Shown: positions 17,563-25,913 of the stretch, piece after piece
Position numbering within the stretch: the first letter of the stretch is position 1
How the letters are laid out: every line of letters starts with the position of its first letter
Source: Geothrix sp. 21YS21S-4
GTDB lineage: Bacteria > Acidobacteriota > Holophagae > Holophagales > Holophagaceae
NCBI RefSeq assembly: GCF_030845995.1
Contig: NZ_CP132719.1
Coordinates: forward strand, 1,364,001 to 1,428,000
Length of the DNA: 64,000 nucleotides
Reading direction: 5' to 3'
Notes under the pieces: model-generated
What the model was told of the DNA's origin: nothing
The model's input: only the letters and a program-made list of their open reading frames with translations
The model's database searches: none
Position numbers and translations under genes: made by a program

Positions 17563-17655
17563 AAGATCACCACCAAGACGCCAAGACACCAAGAAAGACA
17601 CTGAAAAAAAGATTCTTGAGCAGTTCTTGGTGGCTTGGTGCCTTGGTGGTAATCA
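17563..17655. repeat. Family B intergenic inverted repeat, copy 1
   Basis: Between hemE and hemN. The left arm consists of CACCAAG-type units (ATCACCACCAAGACGCC...). The right arm reads TTCTTGGTGGCTTGGTGCCTTGGTGGT. The arms are imperfect reverse complements around an A-rich loop. Seven other full or half copies lie in this window. Confidence 0.85.
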
Positions 17656-17685
17656 GTTCTCCCTCAGTTTGATCGGATCCTCCCC

Positions 17686-19056
17686 ATGACCCAGCTCGCC
17701 GATCTCATCCGCCGCTACGACCGCCCCGGCCCGCGCTACACGGGCTATCCCATGCCTCCCGCCTGGTCCGACGATTTCCCGGAGGCCGAGGTCCTGGCGG
17801 CCGTGGAGCGGGCCAATGCGCGGTCGGACGAGGCCCTGTCGCTGTACCTGCACATCCCCTTCTGCCCGCGCCGCTGCGCCTACTGCGGCTGCAACGTCGT
17901 CGTCAGCCCCCAGTACGATCCCGTGGAGAGCTACCTGGAGGCGGTGACCAAGGAGTTGGATCTGGTCTGCGCCCGGCTCAAGGACCGCCGCAAGGTCCTC
18001 CAGCTCCACTGGGGCGGGGGGACGCCCACCTACCTGACGGCCCCCGACCTCAAGCGGACCTTCAACCTGTTCAAGGACCGGTTCGAGTTCCAGCCGGGCG
18101 CGGAGATCGCCATCGAGGTGGATCCCACCTTCCTGGAGCCGGACCAGTTGCCGACCCTCCGGGAGCTGGGCTTCAACCGCGTCTCGTTCGGCGTGCAGGA
18201 TCTCGACGAGAACGTGCAGGCCCTCATCACCCGCGGCCAGACCTGGGATCACACCCTCACCGCCATGCGCCAGTGCCGGGAGCTGGGCTTCGACGGCGTG
18301 AACCTGGATCTGGTCTACGGCCTGCCGGGCCAGACCATGGACACCTTCCGCCGGACGCTGGAATCCACGCTGGAGCTGTCCCCCAACCGGATGGCCATCT
18401 ACGGGTTCGCCTACCTGCCGAGCATCATGCCCTTCCAGCGGAGCATCCCCGCGGAGACGCTGCCCTCGCCGGCCCTGCGGCTGGACCTGCTTCTCCTGGC
18501 GTCGGACATCCTGGAGAAGGCGGGCTACGTGGCCATCGGGATGGACCACTTCGCCCATCCGGACGACCCCATGGCGAAGGCCGTGCAGGAGGGCCGCCTG
18601 ATCCGCAACTTCATGGGCTACGCCGTGGCCGCGGGGACCGACCTGCTGGGCTTCGGCCCCAGCGCCATCTCCAACGTGGGCGGGGCCTACGCCCAGAACG
18701 AGAAGATCCTCGCCAAGTGGGAGCGCAGCATCACGGACGGCCACCTGGCGATCCACAAGGGCCACCGCTTGTCCGAGGACGACGAGCTGCGGCGGTGGCT
18801 GATCCATCGCCTGATGGGGCACTTCGAGCTGCGGTGGGAGGATCTGAACGCCCGCTTCGGGGTGGACGGCCCGGTCCTGTTCGCCGACGCCGTGGAGCAG
18901 CTCCGGGCGGAGATCCCCCAGGGCACCGTGGAGATCCGGTCCGAGGGCATCTTCATCACGCAGCTCGGGCGCCGCTTCGTCCGGAACCTGGTGCAGCCCT
19001 TCGACGCCTACCTGGCCCGCCTCAGCGCCAAGACGCCGTTCTCGCGCACCGTCTGA
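17686..19056 (+). CDS. hemN: Oxygen-independent coproporphyrinogen III oxidase (dehydrogenase)
   Basis: 456 residues. A radical SAM enzyme that turns coproporphyrinogen III into protoporphyrinogen IX without oxygen. HIPFCPRRCAYCGC gives the CxxxCxxC iron-sulfur site (C60, C64, C67), with the extra cysteine (C69) typical of true HemN. The N-terminal RYDRPGPRYTGYP is also HemN-specific and argues against a HemW-type paralogue. The oxygen-independent form fits an anaerobe or facultative anaerobe. It is the last heme gene of the run; no ferrochelatase or protoporphyrinogen oxidase follows. Confidence 0.95.
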   Translation: MTQLADLIRRYDRPGPRYTGYPMPPAWSDDFPEAEVLAAVERANARSDEALSLYLHIPFCPRRCAYCGCNVVVSPQYDPVESYLEAVTKELDLVCARLKDRRKVLQLHWGGGTPTYLTAPDLKRTFNLFKDRFEFQPGAEIAIEVDPTFLEPDQLPTLRELGFNRVSFGVQDLDENVQALITRGQTWDHTLTAMRQCRELGFDGVNLDLVYGLPGQTMDTFRRTLESTLELSPNRMAIYGFAYLPSIMPFQRSIPAETLPSPALRLDLLLLASDILEKAGYVAIGMDHFAHPDDPMAKAVQEGRLIRNFMGYAVAAGTDLLGFGPSAISNVGGAYAQNEKILAKWERSITDGHLAIHKGHRLSEDDELRRWLIHRLMGHFELRWEDLNARFGVDGPVLFADAVEQLRAEIPQGTVEIRSEGIFITQLGRRFVRNLVQPFDAYLARLSAKTPFSRTV

Positions 19057-19099
19057 GACCGTCTCCGATCCTTGGATTGCGATCAGGAGCTGAAAAGCA

Positions 19100-19190
19100 T
19101 TCTCACCACCAAGGCAAGGGCACCAAGAGGAGCGTCAGGACCTGACTTCGCTTCTCTTGGTGCCTTCGCGGCTTGGGGGTGATCTTTATC
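19100..19190. repeat. Family B intergenic inverted repeat, copy 2
   Basis: In the 306-bp gap 19057-19362. Left arm TCACCACCAAGGCAAGGGCACC, right arm CTTGGTGCCTTCGCGGCTTGG followed by GGGTGATCTTTATC. The arms are more diverged than in copy 1. The rest of the gap holds the promoter-like pair and structured leader listed next. Confidence 0.8.
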
Positions 19191-19230
19191 TTTTGGATGC
19201 AAATCCGTCTGCGGCCGACGCGGACCGTCC

Positions 19231-19258
19231 TTGAATAGCTGACCCAAAGGCCTACATT
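19231..19258 (+). promoter_or_regulatory. Possible sigma70-type promoter for the DUF442 gene
   Basis: TTGAAT (19231-19236) and TACATT (19253-19258) are separated by 16 bp. They stand just before a region that can fold and about 100 bases before the start codon. Confidence 0.4.
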
Positions 19259-19265
19259 GAACGCC

Positions 19266-19346
19266 GTGGAGACCCGCCCGCTGGGGCCGGCTTCGTTTCC
19301 GCGGCCCCTCCGGTGGTCTCCGCGAATCCGCCTGGCGATCCAGGCG
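19266..19346 (+). promoter_or_regulatory. Structured 5' leader of the DUF442 gene
   Basis: Two hairpins can be drawn. An outer stem GGAGACC (19268-19274) / GGTCTCC (19315-19321), extendable by two pairs, encloses GGGGCCG (19283-19289) / CGGCCCC (19302-19308). A second hairpin CGCCTGG (19329-19335) / CCAGGCG (19340-19346) has the tetraloop CGAT. GGAGG at 19353-19357 follows before the ATG at 19363. No known riboswitch class was recognised. Confidence 0.4.
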
Positions 19347-19362
19347 CGTCGCGGAGGGTTCC

Positions 19363-19869
19363 ATGTCCCGGTTGTCGCTGCTCCTGCTTCCCGTTCTGGC
19401 GCTCCAGGCCCAGGACGCTCCCGCGCCCGGCGCCGTGGAGGTGCGTCCGGGAATCTTCGTCCTGGCGGCGGCGCCCGCCGAAGGCATTTCCCAGGCGCTG
19501 AAGCGGTACCGATTCACCCACGTCCTCGACCTGCGGCGGGACGAGGAGCCCGGCGCCGACTGTCAGGCGGAGGCGGCCCGGCTGCAGGAACTGGGGATCC
19601 AGTACCAGCGCTACGCCCTGGGGAAGGCTCCGCCGGACGGCGATTTCGATTTCGTCAGGGCGCTGCTCCGCGACCTGCCGCGGGGCGCCCGGATCCTCAT
19701 CCACTGCAGCAACGGCAACCGCGCCGCCGCGGTCGTTTGTCCGTGGCTGGTGCTGGATCGGGGCATGCCGTTGACCGAGGCCCTCCGCGTGGCAGGAGAA
19801 GCGGGCCTAAAGCTGCCCGAGACCCAGGAGGCCGTCCGGCGCTACCTGCGGAAGCACGGCCAAGCCTGA
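19363..19869 (+). CDS. Exported DUF442-type (dual-specificity phosphatase-like) protein
   Basis: 168 residues with an N-terminal signal peptide (SLLLLPVLALQAQ). THVLDLRRDEEPG near 52 and IHCSNGNRAA (C115 to R120) match the cysteine-phosphatase fold. The loop is C-x4-R, as in DUF442/beta-lactamase-hydrolase-like proteins, not the classical C-x5-R of tyrosine phosphatases. The signal peptide places it outside the cytoplasm, where its substrate is unknown. Other members of this fold act in sulfide metabolism, but nothing nearby supports that here. GGAGG stands 5 bases before the ATG. Confidence 0.7.
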   Translation: MSRLSLLLLPVLALQAQDAPAPGAVEVRPGIFVLAAAPAEGISQALKRYRFTHVLDLRRDEEPGADCQAEAARLQELGIQYQRYALGKAPPDGDFDFVRALLRDLPRGARILIHCSNGNRAAAVVCPWLVLDRGMPLTEALRVAGEAGLKLPETQEAVRRYLRKHGQA

Positions 19870-19900
19870 AACTGGAGCTCACGGCTCTTTGCGTTCAAAG

Positions 19901-19945
19901 AAAAAGATCACCGCCAAGGCGCCAAGAACGCCAAGAACGCCAAGG
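19901..19945. repeat. Family B repeat, left arm only
   Basis: AAAAAGATCACCGCCAAGGC and repeated AACGCCAAG units match the left arms of the other family B copies. No right arm follows; a family C element comes next. It looks like a decayed half copy. The gap 19870-20153 holds nothing else recognisable. Confidence 0.65.
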
Positions 19946-19990
19946 AAAGCGTCGGCGGTCATGGAGTCTCCGCGATGGGCGTCGCCAGGA

Positions 19991-20080
19991 AATGAAAGCT
20001 GAGGAGAACCGAGGGGCGGAGGACACCGGAGAGAACCTTTTCCGTTTTCCTCCGCCCCGCGGTTCTCCTCCGCTTTGGAG
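19991..20080. repeat. Family C intergenic inverted repeat, copy 1
   Basis: The left arm around 19994-20023 (AAAGCTGAGGAGAACCG then GGGGCGGAGGA) pairs with the right arm around 20047-20076 (TCCTCCGCCCC then CGGTTCTCCTCCGCTTT), an almost perfect complement of about 28 bases. A second copy lies at 42720-42806. Confidence 0.8.
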
Positions 20081-20153
20081 ATTGCTTTTCCTGGAGTTCC
20101 GGGAATCGGCTCTACCTGGCTTCGCCGACGTCCCGCCCTGATCGCTCCTTGGA

Positions 20154-21983
20154 TCAGGCGTCCTTGGATTCGGCGTACATCCCTTCGATCTGGGCGGCGT
20201 ACATCTGGTTGACCACCCGGCGCTTCACCTTGAGCGAAGGCGTGAGCTGGCCGCCTTCGAGGGTCATCTCCTGGTCCAGAAGGACGATCTTCTTGATGCG
20301 CTCGTAGTTCGACAGCTGCTCGTTGATGCGCTCCACCCGGCTGCCCACCTTGGCGTAGATCTGGGGATTCCGGATCAGGTCGGCGTGGGACTTGAAGGCG
20401 ATCTTCTTGTAACCGGCCCAGCGCACCAGGCCGTCGAAATTGGGGACGATGAGGGCGGTGATGTAGTTCCGCTGATCGCCGATCAGCACCGCCTGGGAGA
20501 TGTACTTGTCCTCCTTCAGGCGGTTCTCGATGGGCTGCGGCGCGACCTTCTTCCCGCCGCTGGTGACGAGCAGCTCCTTCTTGCGGTCGGTGATGTAGAG
20601 GCGCCCCTCGTCGTCGAAATGGCCGATGTCGCCGGTGGAGAAGTAGCCTTCGTCGTCGATGGCCTCGCGGGTGGCCTTGGGGTTGTTCCAGTAGCCCAGC
20701 ATGATGTTGGGCCCCTGGCACAGGATTTCGCCATCCTCCGCGATCTTGACGAAGGGCCGCCCGTTCCATTCCTCGTAGAGGGGCCGTCCCACGCACCCGG
20801 GCACCACTTCGCCGAAGCGGTTCACGGTGATGACGGGGCTGGTCTCCGTCAGGCCGTAGCCCTCCAGGATGGGGAGGCCCAGGATCCAGAAGAACTCCAT
20901 GATCTTGCCGCCGAGGGGCGCGCCGCCGCTGATGGCGATCTTCAGCCGCCCGCCGGTCCGCTGGCGGATCTTTTCGAAGACCACCGCCTGGGCCGTCCGG
21001 TACCACATCCCCTTCCACGTGGGGGGCTGCTGGCCCTTCATCAGGTAGGGAACGGCCTGGCGTCCCGCCAGCATGGCCCAGTGGAAGATCAGCCGCTTGA
21101 CGAAGCTGCCGGAGGAGACCGTGTCGTAGATCTTGGCGAAGATCTTCTCGTAGATGCGGGGCACCGAGGCCATCACCGTGGGGCGCACCTCCAGCATGTC
21201 GGCCGCGACGGTGTTGACGCTCTCCGCGTAGTAGATCGAGGCGCCCACGTGGAACCACAGGAAGTGGCCCGCCATGCGCTCGAAAATGTGGGTCAGCGGC
21301 AGGAAGCTGAGGGCGCGCTCGTTGTCCCCGATGACGTCCACCGTGGCCCGGGCCGCCAGGACGTTGGACACGAGGTTCCCGTGGGTGAGCATCGCGCCCT
21401 TGGGATCCCCGGTGGTGCCCGAGGTGTAGATGAGGGTGAGCAGGTCGGAAGCCTTGCGGTCCGCCGCCCACTGGCGCACCTCGGGGCGCCGCGCCTCCAT
21501 GGCCTCGCCTTCCCGCTGGAGATCCTCCCACGTGAGGAGGGTGCGGCCGGTTCCCGAGGGCAGTTCTCCGTCGAACAGGACAGCCGCTTCCAGTTCCGGA
21601 AGCTGGTCCCAGTGCGCGAGCACCTTGTCCAGCTGCTCGCGGGTGGAGCACAACACCCACCGCGCCTGGCTGTCCTGGAGGATGTAGGCGGCCTGGGGGG
21701 CGTTCAGGGTGGCGTAGATGGTGACGTCGGGCAGCCCCTGGATGGCGCAGGCGAAATCGGCGATGGCCCATTCCGGGCGGTTCTCGGACATCAGCGCCAC
21801 CCGGTCGCCGGCCTTCAGGCCCCGGGCCGCCATCGCCAGGGCCAGCCGCTCCACGCGGGCCACCACCTCCCGGTGGGAGATGGGCTCGTAGACCCCTTTC
21901 CGCCGCGCCGCGAGGGCATCCGGCAGGTTCTTCTCCGTGGCCGCGTAGAAAAGCTGGGCAATGGTCTCGATGGGCTGCGCCAC
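20154..21983 (-). CDS. fadD: Long-chain acyl-CoA synthetase (AMP-forming)
   Basis: 609 residues. It activates fatty acids to acyl-CoA through an acyl-adenylate. The P-loop-like LIYTSGTTGDPKGAM is at 185-198, YGLTETSP near 395 holds the acyl/AMP contact residues, and YFSTGDIGHFDDEGRLYITDRKKE near 475-500 is the hinge region. The length and LTPSLKVKRR near the end fit the long-chain (FACL/AAE) group. Divergent from the XerC-like gene with 32 bp between starts. The gene symbol is a class name; which chain length it prefers is unknown. Confidence 0.9.
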   Translation of the reverse strand: MAQPIETIAQLFYAATEKNLPDALAARRKGVYEPISHREVVARVERLALAMAARGLKAGDRVALMSENRPEWAIADFACAIQGLPDVTIYATLNAPQAAYILQDSQARWVLCSTREQLDKVLAHWDQLPELEAAVLFDGELPSGTGRTLLTWEDLQREGEAMEARRPEVRQWAADRKASDLLTLIYTSGTTGDPKGAMLTHGNLVSNVLAARATVDVIGDNERALSFLPLTHIFERMAGHFLWFHVGASIYYAESVNTVAADMLEVRPTVMASVPRIYEKIFAKIYDTVSSGSFVKRLIFHWAMLAGRQAVPYLMKGQQPPTWKGMWYRTAQAVVFEKIRQRTGGRLKIAISGGAPLGGKIMEFFWILGLPILEGYGLTETSPVITVNRFGEVVPGCVGRPLYEEWNGRPFVKIAEDGEILCQGPNIMLGYWNNPKATREAIDDEGYFSTGDIGHFDDEGRLYITDRKKELLVTSGGKKVAPQPIENRLKEDKYISQAVLIGDQRNYITALIVPNFDGLVRWAGYKKIAFKSHADLIRNPQIYAKVGSRVERINEQLSNYERIKKIVLLDQEMTLEGGQLTPSLKVKRRVVNQMYAAQIEGMYAESKDA

Positions 21984-22015
21984 AATGACTCCGGGACACT
22001 TGGGGATGTGAGGGC

Positions 22016-22936
22016 ATGGTAGCAGGGAAGGGCGCGCCGCCGCTGGGCGAGGGGATCCAGGCCTTCCATCTGGAGCAGCGCGCCCGGGGCGTTTCCTCGC
22101 ACACCGCGCGGGCCCAGGGAGGCGATCTCGCGAAGCTCCTGGACCACGCCGTCCGCAGCCGGTGGGAGGGGTGGGAGGTCAGCGCGCGGACCCTGCGCGG
22201 CTTCGCCCTGGAACTGGGCGACCGCGGCCTGGATCCGGCGAGCCAGGCGCGGATCCTGTCCACGGCCCGCAGCTTCTTCAAGTGGCTGTGGGAGACCCGG
22301 CGCATCGAGAAGAACCCCGCCTCCGGCCTGCGGAATCCCAAGCAGCCGAAGCGCCTCCCGGCCTTCCTAACCGAGGGCGAGAGCCAGGCGCTGCTGGACC
22401 TGCCGCCCGCCGTGGATTTCCCCTCGGCGCGGCTGGCCTGCCTGCTGGAGCTGCTCTACGCGTCGGGCCTGCGCGTGTCGGAGCTGGTGGGGCTGGATCT
22501 CCAGGACCTGCTGTCGGAGCAGCGCACCCTGCGCGTGCTGGGCAAAGGGCGGAAGGAGCGGCTGGTCCCGTACCACGCCCAGGCCGCGGAGATCCTGGGG
22601 ACGTATCTGGGGTTTCGCGGAGCCTTCCTGGCCGCCCGCGAACTGCCTTCCACCCCGGCGCTGTTCCTCAACCAGCGCGGCGGACGATTGACGCCCACGA
22701 GCGTCCGAGCCCTCCTCCGCGCCGCGCTGGAGGCTGCCGCGGTCCGGTCGCGGGTGAGCCCCCACGCCCTGCGCCACAGCTTCGCCACCCACCTCCTCAA
22801 CCGCGGAATGGACCTCCGCGCGATCCAGGAGCTGCTGGGCCACGCCAGCCTCAGCACCACCCAGCGCTACACTCACCTGGGGCTGGAGGAACTGGCCCGC
22901 ACCTACGAGAAGGCCCACCCCCGCGCGAAGAGCTGA
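22016..22936 (+). CDS. xerC: Tyrosine recombinase, XerC/XerD type
   Basis: 306 residues with an N-terminal SAM-like core-binding domain (about 12-95) and a C-terminal catalytic domain. The full catalytic set is present: R153 in SGLRVSEL, K177 in GKGRKER, H250 and R253 in HALRHSFATHL, H276 in LLGHASLSTTQ, and the nucleophile Y285 in RYTHL. Size and motifs are those of chromosome-dimer resolution recombinases. No att-like repeats, integron or phage genes are nearby, so a housekeeping role is more likely than a mobile element. XerC versus XerD cannot be settled here. Confidence 0.88.
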   Translation: MVAGKGAPPLGEGIQAFHLEQRARGVSSHTARAQGGDLAKLLDHAVRSRWEGWEVSARTLRGFALELGDRGLDPASQARILSTARSFFKWLWETRRIEKNPASGLRNPKQPKRLPAFLTEGESQALLDLPPAVDFPSARLACLLELLYASGLRVSELVGLDLQDLLSEQRTLRVLGKGRKERLVPYHAQAAEILGTYLGFRGAFLAARELPSTPALFLNQRGGRLTPTSVRALLRAALEAAAVRSRVSPHALRHSFATHLLNRGMDLRAIQELLGHASLSTTQRYTHLGLEELARTYEKAHPRAKS

Positions 22937-22958
22937 GCCGCGCTTCCCTGGAGCCCCC

Positions 22959-23645
22959 ATGGCATTCGTCATTCCCGCCCCCGCCGTTCCCGTGCTCCGC
23001 GTCGCCGATTCGGATGGGACCTTCCCCGTGCGGCGGGTGTACTGCGTGGGGCGGAACTACGCGGACCACGCCCGGGAGATGGGCGGCGATCCCCAGCGCG
23101 AGCCGCCGTTCTTCTTCGGAAAGCCCCAGGACGCGCTGGTCCCCCGCGGCGGAGAGATCGCCTATCCCCCCGCCACCTCGAACCTGCACTACGAAGTGGA
23201 ACTGGTGGCGGCCCTGAAGGCGGGCGGTCGCGATATCCCCGTGGAACGGGCCCTGGAGTGCGTCTACGGCTACGCCGTGGGCATCGACCTCACCCGGCGG
23301 GACCTCCAGGCGAAGTTCAAGGACAAGGGCCACCCCTGGGAGCTGGCGAAGGGCTTCGACCAGTCCGCGCCGATCTCGGACCTCGTGCCCGCGGACCGGC
23401 TGGGAAAGCCGACCTCCGGCGCCATCTGGCTGGCCGTGAACGGCCAGGAGCGGCAGCGGGGCGATCTGGGCCAGATGACCTGGAGCGTGGCCGAGGTGAT
23501 CGCCCACCTGTCGTCCTACCTGACCCTCGCGCCCGGCGACCTGGTCTTCACGGGCACGCCCGCGGGCGTGGGCGCCGTGGTGCCCGGCGACCGCATCCGC
23601 TGTGGCATCGACCGCGTCGGGGAGCTGGAGATCGTCCTGGTCTGA
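22959..23645 (+). CDS. Fumarylacetoacetate hydrolase family protein
   Basis: 228 residues, the short single-domain form of the family (fumarylpyruvate hydrolase or oxaloacetate decarboxylase/tautomerase type). CVGRNYADHAREMG near 24, FFGKPQDALVP near 51, the metal-binding glutamates in NLHYEVELVA near 72 and VFTGTPAGVG near 195 are characteristic. It would cleave a C-C bond in a 2,4-dioxo acid or tautomerise oxaloacetate, in the cytoplasm. GGAG stands 5 bases before the ATG. It follows the recombinase gene by 22 bp. Confidence 0.85.
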   Translation: MAFVIPAPAVPVLRVADSDGTFPVRRVYCVGRNYADHAREMGGDPQREPPFFFGKPQDALVPRGGEIAYPPATSNLHYEVELVAALKAGGRDIPVERALECVYGYAVGIDLTRRDLQAKFKDKGHPWELAKGFDQSAPISDLVPADRLGKPTSGAIWLAVNGQERQRGDLGQMTWSVAEVIAHLSSYLTLAPGDLVFTGTPAGVGAVVPGDRIRCGIDRVGELEIVLV

Positions 23646-23673
23646 TACCGGCGATCAAGACCCAGGATTGCTT

Positions 23674-23735
23674 TCTCACCACCAAGAACAGAAGAAGGCT
23701 TTTCTTGGTGTCTTGGTGGTGATCTTTATCTTTTT
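23674..23735. repeat. Family B intergenic inverted repeat, copy 4
   Basis: Left arm TCTCACCACCAAGAACAG, right arm TTTCTTGGTGTCTTGGTGGT followed by GATCTTTATC. It lies between convergent gene ends. It is short, with a loop of a few bases only. Confidence 0.85.
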
Positions 23736-23774
23736 GAACACCGCGCGGTCGGAAGCCGCCCGGCCGGACTCGCC

Positions 23775-24701
23775 TCAGCTCCCGCCCTTCTTGAACTGGG
23801 CGATGATGTCGTCGACGCTGTCCTTCTTGCTGTCGGCTTCGAGGCTGGTGTCGAAGATCCGGTCCTGGGTCGCGACGCGGCGCTCGGCGAAGCCCTCGCC
23901 GCCGCCGAGGCCGGCGGTGTGGATGTTGAAGATCACCAGCAGCCGGTTGAGGCCACCCTGGAACTGCTTGAGGAGGATCACCACCTTCTCGATCTTCTGG
24001 CGGGTGATGTCCTGGAACTGCAGGATGTTCAGGATCTCGAAGGCCTCGTCGCTCACCCGCTGAAGCAGGAGCTTGGTGGGCGCCAGGTCGGCGGCCGGAG
24101 CGGGGGGCTCCACCTGCTGGGCGAACAGGAATTCCAGGACCTCCTGGGCCAGGGCGGTCCGATCCTCGCCGCCGGCGGCGCGATCGAGGAAGCCGGTGAC
24201 GGCCTCGCCCAACTGGGCCTGGCGCTCGGCGTGGTTGGCCATCGCGTCCTGGCAGCCCTGGAGGGCCTTGGAGGCGTCGTCGCTGGCGGCCATCAGGCTG
24301 TCCAGGCGGTTCATGACGCTCTGGGTGGCCTCTTCCGTGTCGGTGGTGATGGCGTCCAGCTGGGCCGCCAGTTCGGGCACCTGGGTGCTCTGGTGCTTCA
24401 CCGACGCGTCGAGCTGCTGGAGGTTGAGCAGGGTCTGGTTGATGCTGGAGACCAGGGCTCCGAGCTCGCCCTTCGCCTCGATGTCGATCTTCTGGTAGAC
24501 GCGGCCGTTGGCCATGTCCTGGGCCGCCTGGGCGAGGCGCAGGAGGCTGGCCTGGGAATCGCCCTGCAGTTCGCGGCGGAGGTCGCTGATCAGCTCCTCC
24601 AGGTTGATGAGGCGCTGATCCAGACGCTCGCGGCTGGCCTGGAACTCGGCCACCAGGGGTTCGTTCAAGCCAAGGGGATTCTGGTCTGGGGCGTCGGTCA
24701 T
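23775..24701 (-). CDS. CheZ-like phosphatase with HAMP-like segment
   Basis: 308 residues, mostly helical. ILQFQDITRQKIEKV at 226-240 matches the CheZ active-site helix, with the D-x3-Q pair (D231, Q235) that dephosphorylates CheY-P. The C-terminal SVDDIIAQFKKGG resembles the CheY-binding tail of CheZ. Residues about 55-95 (AQDMANGRVYQKIDIEAKGE...) look like a HAMP linker, unusual in CheZ. There is no membrane segment. It is last in a minus-strand group with pdxJ, a CheY-like protein and a DUF4388 protein, so the CheY-like protein is a candidate partner. Confidence 0.7.
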   Translation of the reverse strand: MTDAPDQNPLGLNEPLVAEFQASRERLDQRLINLEELISDLRRELQGDSQASLLRLAQAAQDMANGRVYQKIDIEAKGELGALVSSINQTLLNLQQLDASVKHQSTQVPELAAQLDAITTDTEEATQSVMNRLDSLMAASDDASKALQGCQDAMANHAERQAQLGEAVTGFLDRAAGGEDRTALAQEVLEFLFAQQVEPPAPAADLAPTKLLLQRVSDEAFEILNILQFQDITRQKIEKVVILLKQFQGGLNRLLVIFNIHTAGLGGGEGFAERRVATQDRIFDTSLEADSKKDSVDDIIAQFKKGGS

Positions 24702-24720
24702 GGGAACTCCGGGTGCGTCC

Positions 24721-25539
24721 TCAGGGGGCGGGCCTCACCTGCACCTGGGTCCCTTCGGCCAGTCCCCAGGCCTGCATGAGTTCTCGCGGAATGGCGATCT
24801 GGGCTTCCGGAAGGCCGGCCACGAACTCCACCCGCTCCACGGCGGGGCCCTTCGGCCAGAGGACGCGGAGGTTCCGAATGCCCTGCCGGTAGGGCCCGGC
24901 GGCGGTCCAGCGGCCTTCCAGGGCCTTGGGCAGCTCCACGTGGTCGCCCCGCTTGAACAGCCCCGTCCGGAGGGGCGCCACGGCCACGGGGGCGTCGGGT
25001 TCAATCAGCTCCAGCCTGCCGGCTTCCAGCAGGATCGACGCGGCCTGGAGCACCGCCACGTCGTGCTGGCCGGAGGCCGCCATGATCTCCCGGAAATCGC
25101 GGTACCCGTCGAAGAACGGCAGCACCCGGCGCTCTTCCGTGAACAGCTTGATCCCCTCCAGGAGCCGGGGCGCGGGCAGGGTGGGCCAGGGCACGGCGGT
25201 GAGCCGGGGAAAGATGGTGTACAGTCGCTTCCGGCTGTCCTGGAGGCGGGCCGAATCCATCAGGAGGTCGGGGACGGTCCGGCGGATGGTGGTGGGGTTC
25301 TGCACCTGGGTGGTGAGGAATTCGAACTGGCCCGTGACCCACTCCAGGATTTCGAAGGCGGCCGTCTCGCCCTTGGCGGCATGGGTCTCGGCGTGGATCA
25401 CTTCGCCGCGGCTGAAATAGAGCACGCCGCCCACGCGGCCCGAGCTGACCTGGAGCATGCCCGTCTTCCGGTTGACGTGGAGGAGCTGGACCACGTCGGT
25501 GAGGGAGATGCTCTCCAGGGCGCCGCGGAGGTTGCTCAC
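24721..25539 (-). CDS. DUF4388 protein with C-terminal AbrB-like segment
   Basis: 272 residues from a GTG that overlaps the response-regulator stop (GTGA). The first 90 residues (LRGALESISLTDVVQLLH, then KTGMLQV and GEVIHAE) match DUF4388, often found in PatA/GliA-type regulators tied to two-component systems. The last 35 residues (AQIAIPRELMQAWGLAEGTQV) resemble a SpoVT/AbrB swapped-hairpin strand. The middle is helical with no match I recognise. Tight coupling to the receiver-only protein suggests that the two act together in signalling. Confidence 0.7.
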   Translation of the reverse strand: MSNLRGALESISLTDVVQLLHVNRKTGMLQVSSGRVGGVLYFSRGEVIHAETHAAKGETAAFEILEWVTGQFEFLTTQVQNPTTIRRTVPDLLMDSARLQDSRKRLYTIFPRLTAVPWPTLPAPRLLEGIKLFTEERRVLPFFDGYRDFREIMAASGQHDVAVLQAASILLEAGRLELIEPDAPVAVAPLRTGLFKRGDHVELPKALEGRWTAAGPYRQGIRNLRVLWPKGPAVERVEFVAGLPEAQIAIPRELMQAWGLAEGTQVQVRPAP

Positions 25540-25913
25540 GGCCGCTCCCCGGCGGGAAGCAGCTCCTGGAGCAGGACGTGGATCCGCTCTCGGGTGATGG
25601 GCTTCACCGCGAAGAGGTCCGCGCCGGAGCGCAGGCCCTGCTGCCAGGCCCGCTCGTCGCTGTAGCTCGTGAGGAGGACTACCTTGATGTCGCTGCACTC
25701 CGGATCGGCCTTGATGGAGTGGCACAGGGACGGGCCGCTCTCGCCGGGCATCAGGACGTCCAAGAACATCAGGTCCACTTTCTCCTGGGCCAGGGTGCGG
25801 CGCGCGGAGCTGGCGTCCATGGCTTCCAGGACGCGGTGGCCTTCGAGTTCGAGATACTCCCGGAGAATCTGGCGGATCTCCGAATCGTCGTCCACCACCA
25901 GGATGGTGCTCAT
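25536..25913 (-). CDS. Single-domain response regulator (CheY-like)
   Basis: 125 residues, one receiver domain without an output domain. Acidic pocket D8-D10, phosphoacceptor D52 in MFLDVLMPG, T82 in LLTSYS and K104 in AVKPI are all in place. It overlaps pdxJ (ATGA) and the DUF4388 gene (GTGA). No histidine kinase is in the window. The nearby CheZ-like protein is its likely phosphatase (inference from gene order). Confidence 0.88.
   Translation of the reverse strand: MSTILVVDDDSEIRQILREYLELEGHRVLEAMDASSARRTLAQEKVDLMFLDVLMPGESGPSLCHSIKADPECSDIKVVLLTSYSDERAWQQGLRSGADLFAVKPITRERIHVLLQELLPAGERP

Noticed and set aside
19363-19869. Classical tyrosine phosphatase
   Set aside because: The active loop is C-x4-R, not C-x5-R, so the DUF442 group is the better match.
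22016-22936. Integrase of a mobile element
   Set aside because: Size and motifs fit housekeeping Xer recombinases. No att repeats, excisionase, cargo genes or tRNA target nearby.
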